From assembly GCF_003711395.1 (NCBI RefSeq), contig NZ_PJRJ01000003.1:1-64000 (forward strand): a stretch of DNA of 64,000 nucleotides, written 5' to 3'. The notes under the pieces were generated by a model, which worked only from the letters and a program-made list of their open reading frames with translations, did not search any database and had not been told where the DNA came from. Position 1 is the first letter of the stretch. Each line of letters starts with the position of its first letter. Position numbers and translations under genes: made by a program. Positions 18,081 through 32,850 of the stretch are shown piece by piece. The DNA comes from Acinetobacter sp. B51(2017) (GTDB taxonomy: Bacteria > Pseudomonadota > Gammaproteobacteria > Pseudomonadales > Moraxellaceae).

Positions 18081-18803
18081 TTACTGGGCATTTAAGATTA
18101 AAGCGGCCAAGTCTAAATCATCAGGATAAGTAATCTTTATATTATCAGCACGGCCTTGCACCACATCGACCCGATGGCCTGCATATTCTAAGGCACTGGC
18201 TTCATCAGTAATGCAAATTTGATCCTGTAAAGCCTGCTCAATAGCAGATTTCAATACAGCCAATTGGGCCATTTGTGGGGTTTGTGCTTGCCATAATTGG
18301 CTACGATCGACGGTTGCGTTAATTTCGTGACCTGTCACTACACGCTTTAAAGTATCGCGTACAGGAATTGCCAAAATTGCACTGTGGCCTGTTTGCGTCG
18401 CATGCTCGACTAAGGCCTGTAGGCTATCTAGACTAACACATGGCCGCGCTGCATCATGTACCAACACCCAATCATTAGGCTCGGCAATGTGGCTTAAATA
18501 CTCTAAGGCATTCAACACTGAATCAACCCGTTCGGTGCCACCTTGGCAAAAATGGGCATGTTGTTGATTGAGAAAATTTAAAGTCTGCGCAAAAGTATCT
18601 TGAGCGCCAATTGCTAACACATAACCACTTAAATTCAGCGTATTTAAACGGGCTACGGTATGTTCAAGGACAGTTTTGTCTTGAATCATTTGATATTGCT
18701 TAAGTTCAGTCTTAGAAAAACGACTTCCCGAACCTGCTGCCGGAATGACCACCCAAAGTTTATGGACGAATTGGCTGTTCAGGGATTGGGCTGTCTTCTT
18801 CAT
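18081..18803 (-). CDS. ispD: 2-C-methyl-D-erythritol 4-phosphate cytidylyltransferase
   Basis: Third MEP-pathway enzyme, forming CDP-methylerythritol from CTP. About 240 residues with the nucleotide-binding loop VVIPAAGSGSRFSKTELKQY at the N-terminus, WVLVHDAARPCV in the middle and the C-terminal ITYPDDLDLA. The only ATG start overlaps the end of ftsB by 44 bases, implying translational coupling. This ftsB-ispD arrangement is common in Gammaproteobacteria, but ispF is elsewhere (13.2 kb). Confidence 0.94.
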   Translation of the reverse strand: MKKTAQSLNSQFVHKLWVVIPAAGSGSRFSKTELKQYQMIQDKTVLEHTVARLNTLNLSGYVLAIGAQDTFAQTLNFLNQQHAHFCQGGTERVDSVLNALEYLSHIAEPNDWVLVHDAARPCVSLDSLQALVEHATQTGHSAILAIPVRDTLKRVVTGHEINATVDRSQLWQAQTPQMAQLAVLKSAIEQALQDQICITDEASALEYAGHRVDVVQGRADNIKITYPDDLDLAALILNAQ

Positions 18804-19164
18804 TGGTGCGTGGGTCTACTTTGGCGTTAGGATCAAGATAAATCGGTTTATACTGGGTACTAATGGTACTCATCTGTACAAAGGTTTCATTGGGTTTAAT
18901 TAAGCCTAAATCGAGGCGTGCATGCTCTTCGATGGCTTCTACACCATTTTTTAAATCATATACTTCTGCTGCAAGAACCCGATTGCGTTCCTTGAGCTCG
19001 TCGTTATCTTCGACTTGTTGTTGAATTTTTTGTATCAGTTGCAAATGCTCATGATGACCACCATCACCCAACCAATACTTATATTGAAACCCTGCGATCA
19101 AAACGATCGCAAGGCCCAACAGTACTTTACTCGATGTCGAGTCGAATACATTTAACATTGACAT
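18760..19164 (-). CDS. ftsB: Cell-division protein FtsB (septum formation initiator)
   Basis: 134 residues: a short cytoplasmic N-terminus, one membrane helix (VLLGLAIVLIAGFQYKYW), then a periplasmic coiled coil (HLQLIQKIQQQVEDNDELKE) and the conserved IEEHARLDLGLIKPNE segment. FtsB joins FtsL and FtsQ to activate septal peptidoglycan synthesis. It is longer than the E. coli protein because of a Pro-rich tail. It starts seven bases after eno and overlaps ispD. Confidence 0.9.
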   Translation of the reverse strand: MSMLNVFDSTSSKVLLGLAIVLIAGFQYKYWLGDGGHHEHLQLIQKIQQQVEDNDELKERNRVLAAEVYDLKNGVEAIEEHARLDLGLIKPNETFVQMSTISTQYKPIYLDPNAKVDPRTNEEDSPIPEQPIRP

Positions 19165-19171
19165 ACGTCGC

Positions 19172-20479
<1,308 letters not shown>

Positions 20480-20487
20480 TTAATAAA

Positions 20488-20514
20488 AATGATGCGTCAA
20501 AAACGACGCATCAA
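20488..20514 (-). terminator. Intercistronic hairpin between kdsA and eno
   Basis: GATGCGTC-aaaaac-GACGCATC, a perfect 8-base stem followed on the minus strand by an A/T-rich tract. It may be a partial terminator or RNA-stabilising hairpin that uncouples eno from upstream genes. Confidence 0.6.
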
Positions 20515-20525
20515 GGTGTAACAAT

Positions 20526-21383
<858 letters not shown>

Positions 21384-21413
21384 TTAAACATTCCTAGTTA
21401 TGCAAAACACCAA

Positions 21414-23198
<1,785 letters not shown>

Positions 23199-23280
23199 TT
23201 AGCTTATCTTTTGATGATTTTTCTATTGCTTTTTATGGTTATAATATGTTTATCCGTCTAACGCGTTATTTTGTGCAGTT

Positions 23281-23796
23281 ATGAATAAGAAACTTTTAAT
23301 TTGTGGCGCAATTGCAACTAGCCTATTATTAAGTGCATGTGTCAAAAAAGAAACTCCCGCTGAAGAAGAGACGCGTGCTGAAACAGCAACGACTCAAAGT
23401 AAACCTGAAGCTAAGTTTGAAAATTTAAGCCCGACTGAGCCAGAACCAACAGCAGCAGTTGCAGAGCAAGCGACAGCCGCAGCTGCACCAAAAGCAGCGG
23501 ATACACCGAAAAAAGTTGAAGTGATTCGTGAACAAACCGCGAACACGACCACTGAAATTCGTCGTGAGACTCGTCCAGCGCAAACTGAAACACAGCCGAA
23601 AGCTGAAGCACCAAAGCCTGAGCCAAAGGCCGAAGTACCAAAACCAAAAGCTGAAGCACCAAAGCCTGAGCCAAAAGCCGAAGCACCTAAAGCTGAGCCT
23701 AAGCCAAAAGCTGAAGCACCACGAAGCAATAGCACGCAATCACAAGATGATGCTGTTGCTGCTGCGATTGCTGCTGCGACACCTGCGCTGGATTAA
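23281..23796 (+). CDS. Lipoprotein with a Lys-Pro-Glu-Ala repeat tail
   Basis: 171 residues. The signal peptide ends in the lipobox LLLSAC, so the protein is lipidated. The mature part is low-complexity and highly charged, with repeated PKPEPKAE/APKAEP units at about residues 105-145 and an Ala-rich end. It has no recognisable enzymatic domain. The Pro-rich extended tail could span the periplasm or contact peptidoglycan, but that is inference. The last bases overlap the convergent YheT-type gene by four bases. Confidence 0.8.
   Translation: MNKKLLICGAIATSLLLSACVKKETPAEEETRAETATTQSKPEAKFENLSPTEPEPTAAVAEQATAAAAPKAADTPKKVEVIREQTANTTTEIRRETRPAQTETQPKAEAPKPEPKAEVPKPKAEAPKPEPKAEAPKAEPKPKAEAPRSNSTQSQDDAVAAAIAAATPALD
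23596..23722 (+). repeat. Imperfect tandem repeat coding Pro-Lys-Ala-Glu units
   Basis: Several copies of a unit around AAAGCTGAAGCACCAAAGCC with variation inside the lipoprotein gene; open frames on both strands here are shadows of this composition. Confidence 0.7.
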
Positions 23797-24932
23797 GCCA
23801 TTTCTATCTTTAAAAACCCAGCTTGTCTGGGTTTTTTTGTCTGTTCTAAATGGGCATAATGACGAAAATAATCGGCAATCACACGACTTGCCCAAGACTG
23901 AGTTCTGGTTAAACCTTGATAAAAAATACAATGACTGCCCTTAGCTGTAGTCACGATTAAAATATTGGGCATATTGGCAAGTTTTTGTTTATACGGCATT
24001 AAATTATCAATTCTACAAATCGGATCATCTTCGGCATTGAGTACCATAAGCGGGATTTGGATATCCTGCATCACATAGATTGGATTCACCGCTTGGGCAT
24101 AGCTTTGATAATCTTGAAAACCTGCCATCTCAATATAAGCCTGTTCAAATTCAGCTAAACTTTTGGCTTTTAATAGTTGTTCTAAGTTTGTCCATTGCCA
24201 AGTACTGCTATAAGGCTGAATAAAAACCTTAAAGAGTTTTTTAGTCATCAGTTTACTATAGACAGGATGCACCCGAGCAAAGCCTTGTTCACTGTCATAG
24301 CCCGGACTTAGGGCAAAAGCGGCTTTAAATGGGGCATTTTTCCCCACTTCACCTAAATAACGTACCAACAAACCTGTTCCTGCTGATGAACCCACCGCAT
24401 ATAAATCTGAACGAGGATATAACCTTTGAATATGCTCAATTTGTTCCGCTAGATCATCGCTCGATCCTAAAATATTAATTTTAGGCACAGTTAGCGGTAA
24501 TTTGCCATGCCCACGGCGCAAACATAAGGCAATCCGCCAGCCAGTATAATGATGCAGATCATGCACCAATTCACGCATACTTTCAGGGGTACCGGTTAAG
24601 GTATGCATAATCACAATGGTCGGGGTGGTGGCACTTAACTTTTGCCCATACCAAGCAATGCCGGTAGTCCCACCATCTTGCATGGTTAGCTGCTCAATGG
24701 CGTCATAGTGCAAGCGGATACGATGGCGCTTAAACAAATCAAAATACAACATTTGCGCATGTGGATTTGCCAACCATAAAGTTGGACAATATTTTTTTTG
24801 TAGATATGTCAGCTCAGGTACCAATTGTGCAAAAATGCCTTGTGGATGATAGGCTAGATGCGGTTTAGCTGCCCCTGCCCACTGTTCAATATAAGACACT
24901 AAGCGTTGATTCAGTTGTTGTAATCTAAACAT
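23793..24932 (-). CDS. YheT-type alpha/beta hydrolase (UPF0017/AB hydrolase 4 family)
   Basis: 379 residues. Alpha/beta-hydrolase features: the oxyanion region IVIMHTLTGTPESMR, nucleophile elbow AVGSSAGTGLLVRYLGE, Asp in LNAEDDPIC and His in TAKGSHCIF. Family members (YheT, human ABHD1/3) are esterases or phospholipases of uncertain physiological substrate. The stop region overlaps the convergent lipoprotein gene by four bases, and the last codons form one arm of that gene's terminator, so the two 3' ends are intertwined. The start has an AGGA-type ribosome site. Confidence 0.8.
   Translation of the reverse strand: MFRLQQLNQRLVSYIEQWAGAAKPHLAYHPQGIFAQLVPELTYLQKKYCPTLWLANPHAQMLYFDLFKRHRIRLHYDAIEQLTMQDGGTTGIAWYGQKLSATTPTIVIMHTLTGTPESMRELVHDLHHYTGWRIALCLRRGHGKLPLTVPKINILGSSDDLAEQIEHIQRLYPRSDLYAVGSSAGTGLLVRYLGEVGKNAPFKAAFALSPGYDSEQGFARVHPVYSKLMTKKLFKVFIQPYSSTWQWTNLEQLLKAKSLAEFEQAYIEMAGFQDYQSYAQAVNPIYVMQDIQIPLMVLNAEDDPICRIDNLMPYKQKLANMPNILIVTTAKGSHCIFYQGLTRTQSWASRVIADYFRHYAHLEQTKKPRQAGFLKIEMA
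23812..23838. terminator. Terminator after the lipoprotein gene, inside the 3' end of the converging gene
   Basis: AAAACCCAG-cttgt-CTGGGTTTT plus a T run. It lies within the last codons of the YheT-type hydrolase on the other strand. Confidence 0.85.
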
Positions 24933-25167
24933 CGCATCCTCCTGAGTCGTACATTGAAGCTAAGCTAGGGGGTTCACCAGCTTGGTGCTTAAACGGTCAC
25001 TCTTTCAGTATTTTTATTATGGCTGAGCACATAATATGCTGGGCAGCTCAAGCTGAGCCAAGAGCCTTATTATTGTTTATCATCGACTTGAAGCAGATAT
25101 TCAAGACTTTTTTTGTAGTGATCGCTGCCCTGCCTTAGGCAGCAATCTTTTGGATCACTTGCGCCCA

Positions 25168-27258
<2,091 letters not shown>

Positions 27259-27278
27259 TTATGCAACATGTTGCATAA
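27259..27278. promoter_or_regulatory. Perfect 20-bp palindrome between fadH and the padR-like gene
   Basis: TTATGCAACATGTTGCATAA is exactly self-complementary. It lies midway between the two divergent starts and resembles PadR-family operators (ATGCAA/TTGCAT half sites). Probably the regulator's binding site controlling both directions. Confidence 0.75.
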
Positions 27279-27312
27279 TTTTAAAACCAACTAAATTTGA
27301 CTGAGGCGTCTA

Positions 27313-27861
27313 ATGTCCCTTGCGCATGTGTTAATCACCAGTTTGTTAGAAAAACCTAGTAGTGGCATTGAATTGGCACGGCGTTTTGACCATTCGATGG
27401 GCTATTTTTGGAGCGCGACGCATCAGCAAATTTATCGTGAATTAAAAAATATGCTACAACAAGGCTGGATTAGCACCCAATCACCGCCTGATCTAAAACA
27501 GAAAATTTATCAAGTTGAAGCCAAAGGCCGTGCTGCTTTGGCTACATGGATGCTCGAACACAGTGCACCGGCACAATTACGTGAAGATTTAATGGTACGT
27601 TTACGTGCCGAAGCACAGCTTAACTCGCAAGCGCTGATACCTGAATTACAAAAACATCTGATTGAGCATCAAAAGCGCCTACGTACTTATCAAGCCATTT
27701 TTGCCAAAGACTTCGCTGCTGCTAGCCCCGACAATCGACAGCAATATATTCAGAAAATGATTTTGCAATTGGGTCTCGATTTAGAGCAAGACTGGGTCAA
27801 TTGGCTAGAACAGCTCATCCAAGGTTTGCAGCAATATCAGGACAACAAAGATGCAGATTAA
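27313..27861 (+). CDS. PadR family transcriptional regulator
   Basis: 182 residues. The N-terminal winged helix is typical of PadR (LAHVLITSLLEKPSSGIELA, then YFWSATHQQIYRELKNMLQQGW), and the C-terminal half is a helical dimerisation domain like Vir/PadR subfamily 2. It sits divergent from fadH with a perfect palindrome between, and overlaps the following hydrolase by 11 bases, so it probably controls fadH and its own operon. Ligand unknown; a fatty-acyl or unsaturated-acid signal is a guess from context. Confidence 0.85.
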   Translation: MSLAHVLITSLLEKPSSGIELARRFDHSMGYFWSATHQQIYRELKNMLQQGWISTQSPPDLKQKIYQVEAKGRAALATWMLEHSAPAQLREDLMVRLRAEAQLNSQALIPELQKHLIEHQKRLRTYQAIFAKDFAAASPDNRQQYIQKMILQLGLDLEQDWVNWLEQLIQGLQQYQDNKDAD

Positions 27862-28747
27862 TCTCGCAGATGGTGAAACCTTAAGTGTACGTGAATATGG
27901 CCAAGGTCAACCTGTCTTGGTGCTATCAGGTTTAGGCATGAGCAGTGTGCAATGGCTGCCATTTTTATGGCCTTTTAAGCGGAATTTTCGTTTTATTATT
28001 CCCGATTGGCGCGGTTTTGGTGGCTCTAAACAAGCCAAAATTCCACGTCTAGATGCCATTTCTAGCCATTGGCAAGATTTACAGCAGATTGTGCAACAAC
28101 TGCATTTGCATCACTTTGCTGTGATTGCTTATTCCATGGGGGCAAGCATCGCCATGTATGGGATGCAATATGCTGATTTTTCTAGCAAGATCAGCCACTA
28201 TTTACATATTGATCAAAGCCCATGTATTAAGAATCGCACCGATTGGCACTATGGTTTATATGGTAAGCAACAAACCCAATATTTGGCCTGTTTAAGCCAG
28301 TTAAGAGCTATTTTACAAGATTATACTGCGCCAGAGTATATGCCACGCGCACAGCAACAACAGCTTTTTAGTGCATGGCAGACGCTACTGGCCTTTCAAG
28401 GTTCTCATCCTCTCTTGCTGCAAAGTTTAAAACAGCTCAATCGATTCCCACAACTTGCTGCTTATACTTTACCGCTTAAAAATTTACAGATGATGACGTG
28501 GTATTTAGATACTTATTTAGCACATGATTTAGATTTACGCCCAAGTTTACATACACTTCATTGTCCAATCACATGGCTCAGTGGTCAAAATTCAGCGTTG
28601 TATCCGATTTTTGGGCAACAGTTATTAGCGCAAAAATTAAAAGCGACGCATGTGATCTTGCCAAAATCTGGCCATGCGCCGCTGTTGTCGCAACCATTGC
28701 AGTTTTATCAAACGCTACGCCAGTTTTTACGTCAAATGCCGATTTAA
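27851..28747 (+). CDS. Alpha/beta hydrolase co-transcribed with the PadR regulator
   Basis: 298 residues. Motifs: VLVLSGLGMSSVQW (oxyanion region), IIPDWRGFGGS, the nucleophile elbow IAYSMGASIAM, and the catalytic His in PKSGHAPLL near the C-terminus. The acid residue is less obvious. It resembles small esterases/lactonases, and the substrate is unknown. Translational coupling to the regulator (11-base overlap) suggests both respond to the same compound. The stop overlaps the convergent CoA-transferase gene by four bases. Confidence 0.8.
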   Translation: MQINLADGETLSVREYGQGQPVLVLSGLGMSSVQWLPFLWPFKRNFRFIIPDWRGFGGSKQAKIPRLDAISSHWQDLQQIVQQLHLHHFAVIAYSMGASIAMYGMQYADFSSKISHYLHIDQSPCIKNRTDWHYGLYGKQQTQYLACLSQLRAILQDYTAPEYMPRAQQQQLFSAWQTLLAFQGSHPLLLQSLKQLNRFPQLAAYTLPLKNLQMMTWYLDTYLAHDLDLRPSLHTLHCPITWLSGQNSALYPIFGQQLLAQKLKATHVILPKSGHAPLLSQPLQFYQTLRQFLRQMPI

Positions 28748-29991
28748 GCCACCGTGGCTACATGCGTCGCTAAACTATCAATCACACCCGCAGCATGTAA
28801 TTGTTGTAATTGTTCTGGGCTATAAAACTCGCTTAATACTTGCTCAGTATGTTCACCCAATTGTGGCGGTGCATGTCGATATTCCACTGGTGTATCGGAA
28901 AGTTTGATTGGTGAACCAATCACTTTAAAATCAGGATTTAAGGCATGCGGAATATTCACCACCAAACCACGATGTTGAATTTGCGGTTCAGCCAATGCAT
29001 CTTCAATCGAATTAATCACACCTACAGGTACTTTGACTGCATGAATCTGGCTGACCCAATGCGCGGCATTTTCCTGCATAAAGTAGTCGCTGAGTAAACC
29101 GACCAATTCACCGCGATGCTTGACGCGATCTTGGTTGCGCTGAAATTTTGGGTTGTCTAAAAGTTCAGGTAGCCCAATTGCAAGGCATAAGTCTTTAAAT
29201 TGTTTATCATTACCGCAAGCAATAATAAATTCTTTATCTTTAGCCATAAAAGTTTGATACGGCACAATATTGGGATGATGATTACCCATACGTAGCGGTG
29301 ATTTTCCACTGCTTAAATAATTCATGCCTTGATTGGCGAGACTCGCCACTTGCACATCCAATAGCGACATATCAATATATTGACCCCGTCCGGTATGTTG
29401 ACGCGCGAGCAATGCCGCTTGAATCGCAATGGTTGAATACAAGCCGGTTTGTAAATCCACCACCGCCACACCCACCTTTTGTGCGCCCGCACCCAGTAAA
29501 CCATCTTTTTCACCGGTGATGCTCATCAAGCCTGACATGCCTTGAATAATAAAGTCATAGCCCGGTTCATCGGCACGGGGGCCATCTTGACCAAATCCAG
29601 TAATCGAGCAATAGACTAGATTTGGATTTAATTCACTTAAAGTGGCGTAATCTAAGCCATACTTGGCCAATGAACCGGTTTTATAGTTTTCGATCACCAC
29701 ATCTGCGGTTTTGGCAATTTCACGAATAATCTCTTGCCCTTGCGTTGAGGCAATATCCACCGCCACCGAATATTTATTGCGATTAGCACACTGGTAATAA
29801 CCCGATTCACGGGTGGCTTGACCTTGGGCATTATTCATCCACGGTGGACCCCACATGCGGGTATCATCGCCCACCTGTGGACGCTCAATTTTAATCACTT
29901 CTGCACCAAGGTCAGCTAAAATTTGCCCACACCATGGTCCTGCCAATACACGGCTTAAATCTAAAACGCGAATGCCTTGTAATGCACCCAT
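28744..29991 (-). CDS. CaiB/BaiF class III CoA-transferase, probably succinyl-CoA:glutarate type
   Basis: 415 residues. Family III transferases move CoA between acids through an aspartyl-CoA intermediate. The expected Asp is D146 in the segment EPGYDFIIQGMSG, and the N-terminus GIRVLDLSRVLAGPWCGQILADLGAEVIKIE is typical. Its position near glutaryl-CoA dehydrogenase suggests it activates glutarate to glutaryl-CoA, as the related SUGCT protein does. That assignment is by context; formyl-CoA or carnitine substrates cannot be excluded. The remnant of a transporter gene lies just upstream. Confidence 0.8.
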   Translation of the reverse strand: MGALQGIRVLDLSRVLAGPWCGQILADLGAEVIKIERPQVGDDTRMWGPPWMNNAQGQATRESGYYQCANRNKYSVAVDIASTQGQEIIREIAKTADVVIENYKTGSLAKYGLDYATLSELNPNLVYCSITGFGQDGPRADEPGYDFIIQGMSGLMSITGEKDGLLGAGAQKVGVAVVDLQTGLYSTIAIQAALLARQHTGRGQYIDMSLLDVQVASLANQGMNYLSSGKSPLRMGNHHPNIVPYQTFMAKDKEFIIACGNDKQFKDLCLAIGLPELLDNPKFQRNQDRVKHRGELVGLLSDYFMQENAAHWVSQIHAVKVPVGVINSIEDALAEPQIQHRGLVVNIPHALNPDFKVIGSPIKLSDTPVEYRHAPPQLGEHTEQVLSEFYSPEQLQQLHAAGVIDSLATHVATVA

Positions 29992-30037
29992 AAGTTACTC
30001 CTCAAAGGTCAGCCACGCTGACCCGATTGTGTTTATT

Positions 30038-30365
30038 TATTATTTGTTGGCTATGGCAGCCACGCTTGGGTTGTTGCTTCTGAAAATCGTAATCGCGAAA
30101 AATACGACTGACCAAGCAATAGTATGCACTTGACCAACCACCCGAGATGTCACCCAGTGACCATACTTGCCTCAAAGGTCGATAGGCCAAATTCTGCTTT
30201 TAAACTGGTTAAACTAAAGGACAAAAGCATAATATCTACGCCATCAATCACCAATGAAACAAAGGCAAAGATAAACGCGAGCTTCCATGTGTTTTTATTA
30301 ATTTTATGTGCGGTGCCAAGATTGGATGGCAGTTTTACAGTTGAATCCATATTCTGTTTCCTCAT
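30038..30365 (-). pseudogene. Collapsed MFS transporter gene (N-terminal and C-terminal scraps)
   Basis: On the minus strand 71 codons encode the start of an MFS permease: a charged N-terminus, then the first membrane helix (AFIFAFVSLVIDGVDIMLLS) and LKAEFGLSTFEASMVTG, ending in a stop where helix 2 should begin. In the next frame about 37 more residues look like a permease's last helix and tail (IAWSVVFFAITIF). This is best read as a large internal deletion with a frame change. The gene sits between the CoA-transferase and gcdH, where a dicarboxylate transporter would be expected. The C-terminal piece is less certain. Confidence 0.65.
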
Positions 30366-30459
30366 TTTCCCACATGAGCCATCTTGGTGCTTAAAGTCTT
30401 CATGACCTTATTGTTCTATCTTTACACCAAGATAAACTTTTTCTAGGTAGCATTAACCT

Positions 30460-30492
30460 AAAGGCGCGCTAAAAAGCGCGCCCTGTTTTTTT
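30460..30492. terminator. Terminator downstream of gcdH
   Basis: GGCGCGCT-aaaa-AGCGCGCC, a strong 8-base GC stem. The T run is clearer on the plus strand; on the gcdH side the following tract is short. Confidence 0.6.
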
Positions 30493-30511
30493 GTTATTAC
30501 AACAATTTTAA

Positions 30512-31732
30512 TTAGTTAGAGAACGCTGCAATGCCTGTTTGCGCACGACCTAAAATTAAAGCATGCACATCATGGGTACCTTCATAGGTATTCACGACTT
30601 CAAGATTGACCAAATGACGTGCCACGCCAAATTCATCGCTAATGCCGTTACCACCCATCATGTCACGGGCTAAACGGGCAATATCCAATGCCTTACCACA
30701 GTTATTGCGTTTAATCAGCGATGTGCCTTCAACTGCAGCAATACCTTCATCTTTCATACGACCAAAGCGTAGCGCTGCTTGTAAACCTAAAGCAATTTCA
30801 GTTTGCATATCGGCAAGTTTCTTTTGAATCAATTGATTAGCAGCCAATGGACGACCAAATTGTTTACGATCCATAGTGTATTGATGTGCGGTATGCCAGC
30901 AGAATTCAGCCGCACCCATCGCACCCCACGCAATACCATAACGAGCACTGTTTAAACAAGTAAATGGACCTTTGAGACCGCGTACTTCTGGGAAGGCATT
31001 TTCTTCAGGCACAAAGACGTTATCCATCACGATTTCACCGGTGATCGAAGCGCGTAAACCCACTTTGCCGTGAATGGCAGGTGCTGATAAACCTTCCCAA
31101 CCTTTTTCTAAAATAAAGCCGCGAATATCACCGACGTTACCTGCTTCAGAGACTTCTTTGGCCCATACCACAAACACATCGGCAATTGGACTATTGGTGA
31201 TCCACATTTTTGCGCCACTTAAACGGTAACCACCCTCTACTTTTTTAGCACGCGTGATCATGCTGCCCGGATCTGAACCGTGATCTGGCTCGGTTAAACC
31301 AAAGCAACCAATATATTCACCTGTGGCAAGTTTAGGTAAATACTTTTGTTTTTGTTCTTCTGAACCAAATTCGTTAATCGGCACCATCACCAATGAACTT
31401 TGTACGCTGGCCATTGAACGATAGCCTGAATCGACATACTCAATTTCACGCGCTACTAAACCATAGCTCACGTAGTTTAAACCTGCACCGCCATACACTT
31501 CAGGAATGGTTGGGCCCAATAAACCTAGTTCGCCCATTTCACGGAAAATTGACGCATCGGTTTTTTCATGACGGAATTGTTCTAAAACGCGTGATTGTAA
31601 ACGATCTTGGCAATAGGCATGTGCTGTATCGCGAATCATGCGTTCTTCTTCAGTCAACTGCTGTTCAATTAAAAATGGATCCTGCCAATTAAATTGCACT
31701 TTGGTTTTTTTAGTGTTGAGCATTTGATTCAT
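30512..31732 (-). CDS. gcdH: Glutaryl-CoA dehydrogenase
   Basis: FAD-dependent oxidative decarboxylation of glutaryl-CoA to crotonyl-CoA, the step that links lysine and glutarate degradation to central metabolism. About 406 residues. The C-terminal half is very close to mitochondrial [59 protein letters not shown] and [17 protein letters not shown], where the Glu of YEGT is the catalytic base. The frame extends to 31852, but AGAGGA just before ATG 31732 supports the shorter start. It is divergent from a LysR regulator. Confidence 0.93.
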   Translation of the reverse strand: MNQMLNTKKTKVQFNWQDPFLIEQQLTEEERMIRDTAHAYCQDRLQSRVLEQFRHEKTDASIFREMGELGLLGPTIPEVYGGAGLNYVSYGLVAREIEYVDSGYRSMASVQSSLVMVPINEFGSEEQKQKYLPKLATGEYIGCFGLTEPDHGSDPGSMITRAKKVEGGYRLSGAKMWITNSPIADVFVVWAKEVSEAGNVGDIRGFILEKGWEGLSAPAIHGKVGLRASITGEIVMDNVFVPEENAFPEVRGLKGPFTCLNSARYGIAWGAMGAAEFCWHTAHQYTMDRKQFGRPLAANQLIQKKLADMQTEIALGLQAALRFGRMKDEGIAAVEGTSLIKRNNCGKALDIARLARDMMGGNGISDEFGVARHLVNLEVVNTYEGTHDVHALILGRAQTGIAAFSN

Positions 31733-31812
31733 TGCGTCCTCTGCTTTTTTGATCATGTTTTGATTATTTGAGTTGATCGTAGAGCAAAAGACCAAGCTAG
31801 CGCAAACGATAA

Positions 31813-31834
31813 TTTTGCATGTAGATATGCAAAA
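31813..31834. promoter_or_regulatory. Inverted repeat between gcdH and its LysR regulator
   Basis: TTTTGCAT-gtagat-ATGCAAAA, perfect 8-base arms with a 6-base spacer, in the divergent promoter region. Further TATGCA-type half sites follow at about 31845 and 31888. This spacing suits a LysR-type dimer of dimers. Confidence 0.6.
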
Positions 31835-31914
31835 ATCACATACCTTATGCAAATTATCCGCTATTATTGCCTAAAAATTAAACCAATATGCATATCTTCA
31901 ATTGAGAATACGCC

Positions 31915-32850
31915 ATGCGCCGTCAGATTCCGCCTTTACAAAGCCTGCTGTGTTTTAGTGCATCAGCGCGTCATTTAAGCTATACCCATGCTGCTCAAGA
32001 ACTGTTTATGAGCCAAAGCGCGGTGTCTCGACAAATTCAACAACTCGAAGATTTTTTGCATTTGCGTTTATTTCATCGCACCCGGCATGGTGTCGAGCTG
32101 ACTGCCGCAGGTCAGCAGTATTATAAAAATATTCAGCCTTATTTAGAGGGACTCGAGCGTGCCACATTAGACGTGATGTCACATAAAGGTTTAGGTGGCA
32201 CCCTAAAAATTGGCGTGGTACCAACCTTTGCCACGCGCTGGCTATTACCACAACTACATGATTTTAATGCGTTATATCCTGAGATTATTATTCATCTTGA
32301 AACCAGTACCAAACCGTTTTTATTTGATGACAATATTTTTGATGCCGCGATTTATGCCGGCACACCACAGCAAGTGCAGCATTGGCCGGGGACGCAAAGT
32401 CATTTTCTCATGCCTGAAGATCTCCTTGCAGTTTGCTCACCCGCCTTAATTCAGCAGCATTTTCCTAATCTCGAGCCTAAGAAAAATGGCAGTTATGACT
32501 TAAGCCCTGAACAGTTCGTTCAACTACCCCTGTTACAACAAACCACCCGTCCAAGTATTTGGCAAGAATGGCTACAAAGTGCCGCAATTGCGCATCCCAA
32601 CCCTTATGATGGACAGCGCCATGAACTATTTTCGATGTTGGCGGTTGCAGCCACGCATGCGATGGGGGTGGCCTTAATCCCACAAATGTTACTCGAAAAA
32701 GAACTCAGTGACGGCAGTTTAGTGCTGGCCTCACCGCATCAACTGCAAGGCAGTCGTAGTTATTATGTGGTGCATTCCGACAGTGATGCCTCGCCATTAT
32801 TGGCAAAATTTGTACAATGGTTAAAAAGCGTGGTGAGTACAAAGCGATGA
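31915..32850 (+). CDS. LysR family regulator (GcvA-like), probable controller of gcdH
   Basis: 311 residues. The N-terminal helix-turn-helix reads LLCFSASARHLSYTHAAQEL then MSQSAVSRQIQQLEDFLHLRLF, and the C-terminal part is the LysR substrate-binding domain (LKIGVVPTFATRWLLPQL), close to the GcvA subgroup. It is transcribed away from gcdH across about 180 bases holding inverted repeats, the usual layout for a local activator. Glutarate or glutaryl-CoA is a likely effector, by inference. The stop overlaps the Sir2 start (ATGA), so both are made from one message. Confidence 0.88.
   Translation: MRRQIPPLQSLLCFSASARHLSYTHAAQELFMSQSAVSRQIQQLEDFLHLRLFHRTRHGVELTAAGQQYYKNIQPYLEGLERATLDVMSHKGLGGTLKIGVVPTFATRWLLPQLHDFNALYPEIIIHLETSTKPFLFDDNIFDAAIYAGTPQQVQHWPGTQSHFLMPEDLLAVCSPALIQQHFPNLEPKKNGSYDLSPEQFVQLPLLQQTTRPSIWQEWLQSAAIAHPNPYDGQRHELFSMLAVAATHAMGVALIPQMLLEKELSDGSLVLASPHQLQGSRSYYVVHSDSDASPLLAKFVQWLKSVVSTKR

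Noticed and set aside
23394-23739. Three antisense ORFs opposite the repeat-rich lipoprotein
   Set aside because: All arise from the low-complexity codons; no start signals and no domain.
25087-25113. CTTGAA/TTCAAG hairpin with T7 between the YheT-type gene and fadH
   Set aside because: It points along the plus strand, where no gene ends; possibly chance, so not listed as a terminator.
30002-30190. 62-aa minus-strand ORF in the transporter remnant
   Set aside because: A different frame from both permease fragments; no recognisable membrane or domain pattern.
31733-31852. Cys-rich N-terminal extension of GcdH
   Set aside because: It runs into the divergent promoter with its inverted repeat; AGAGGA supports the later ATG.
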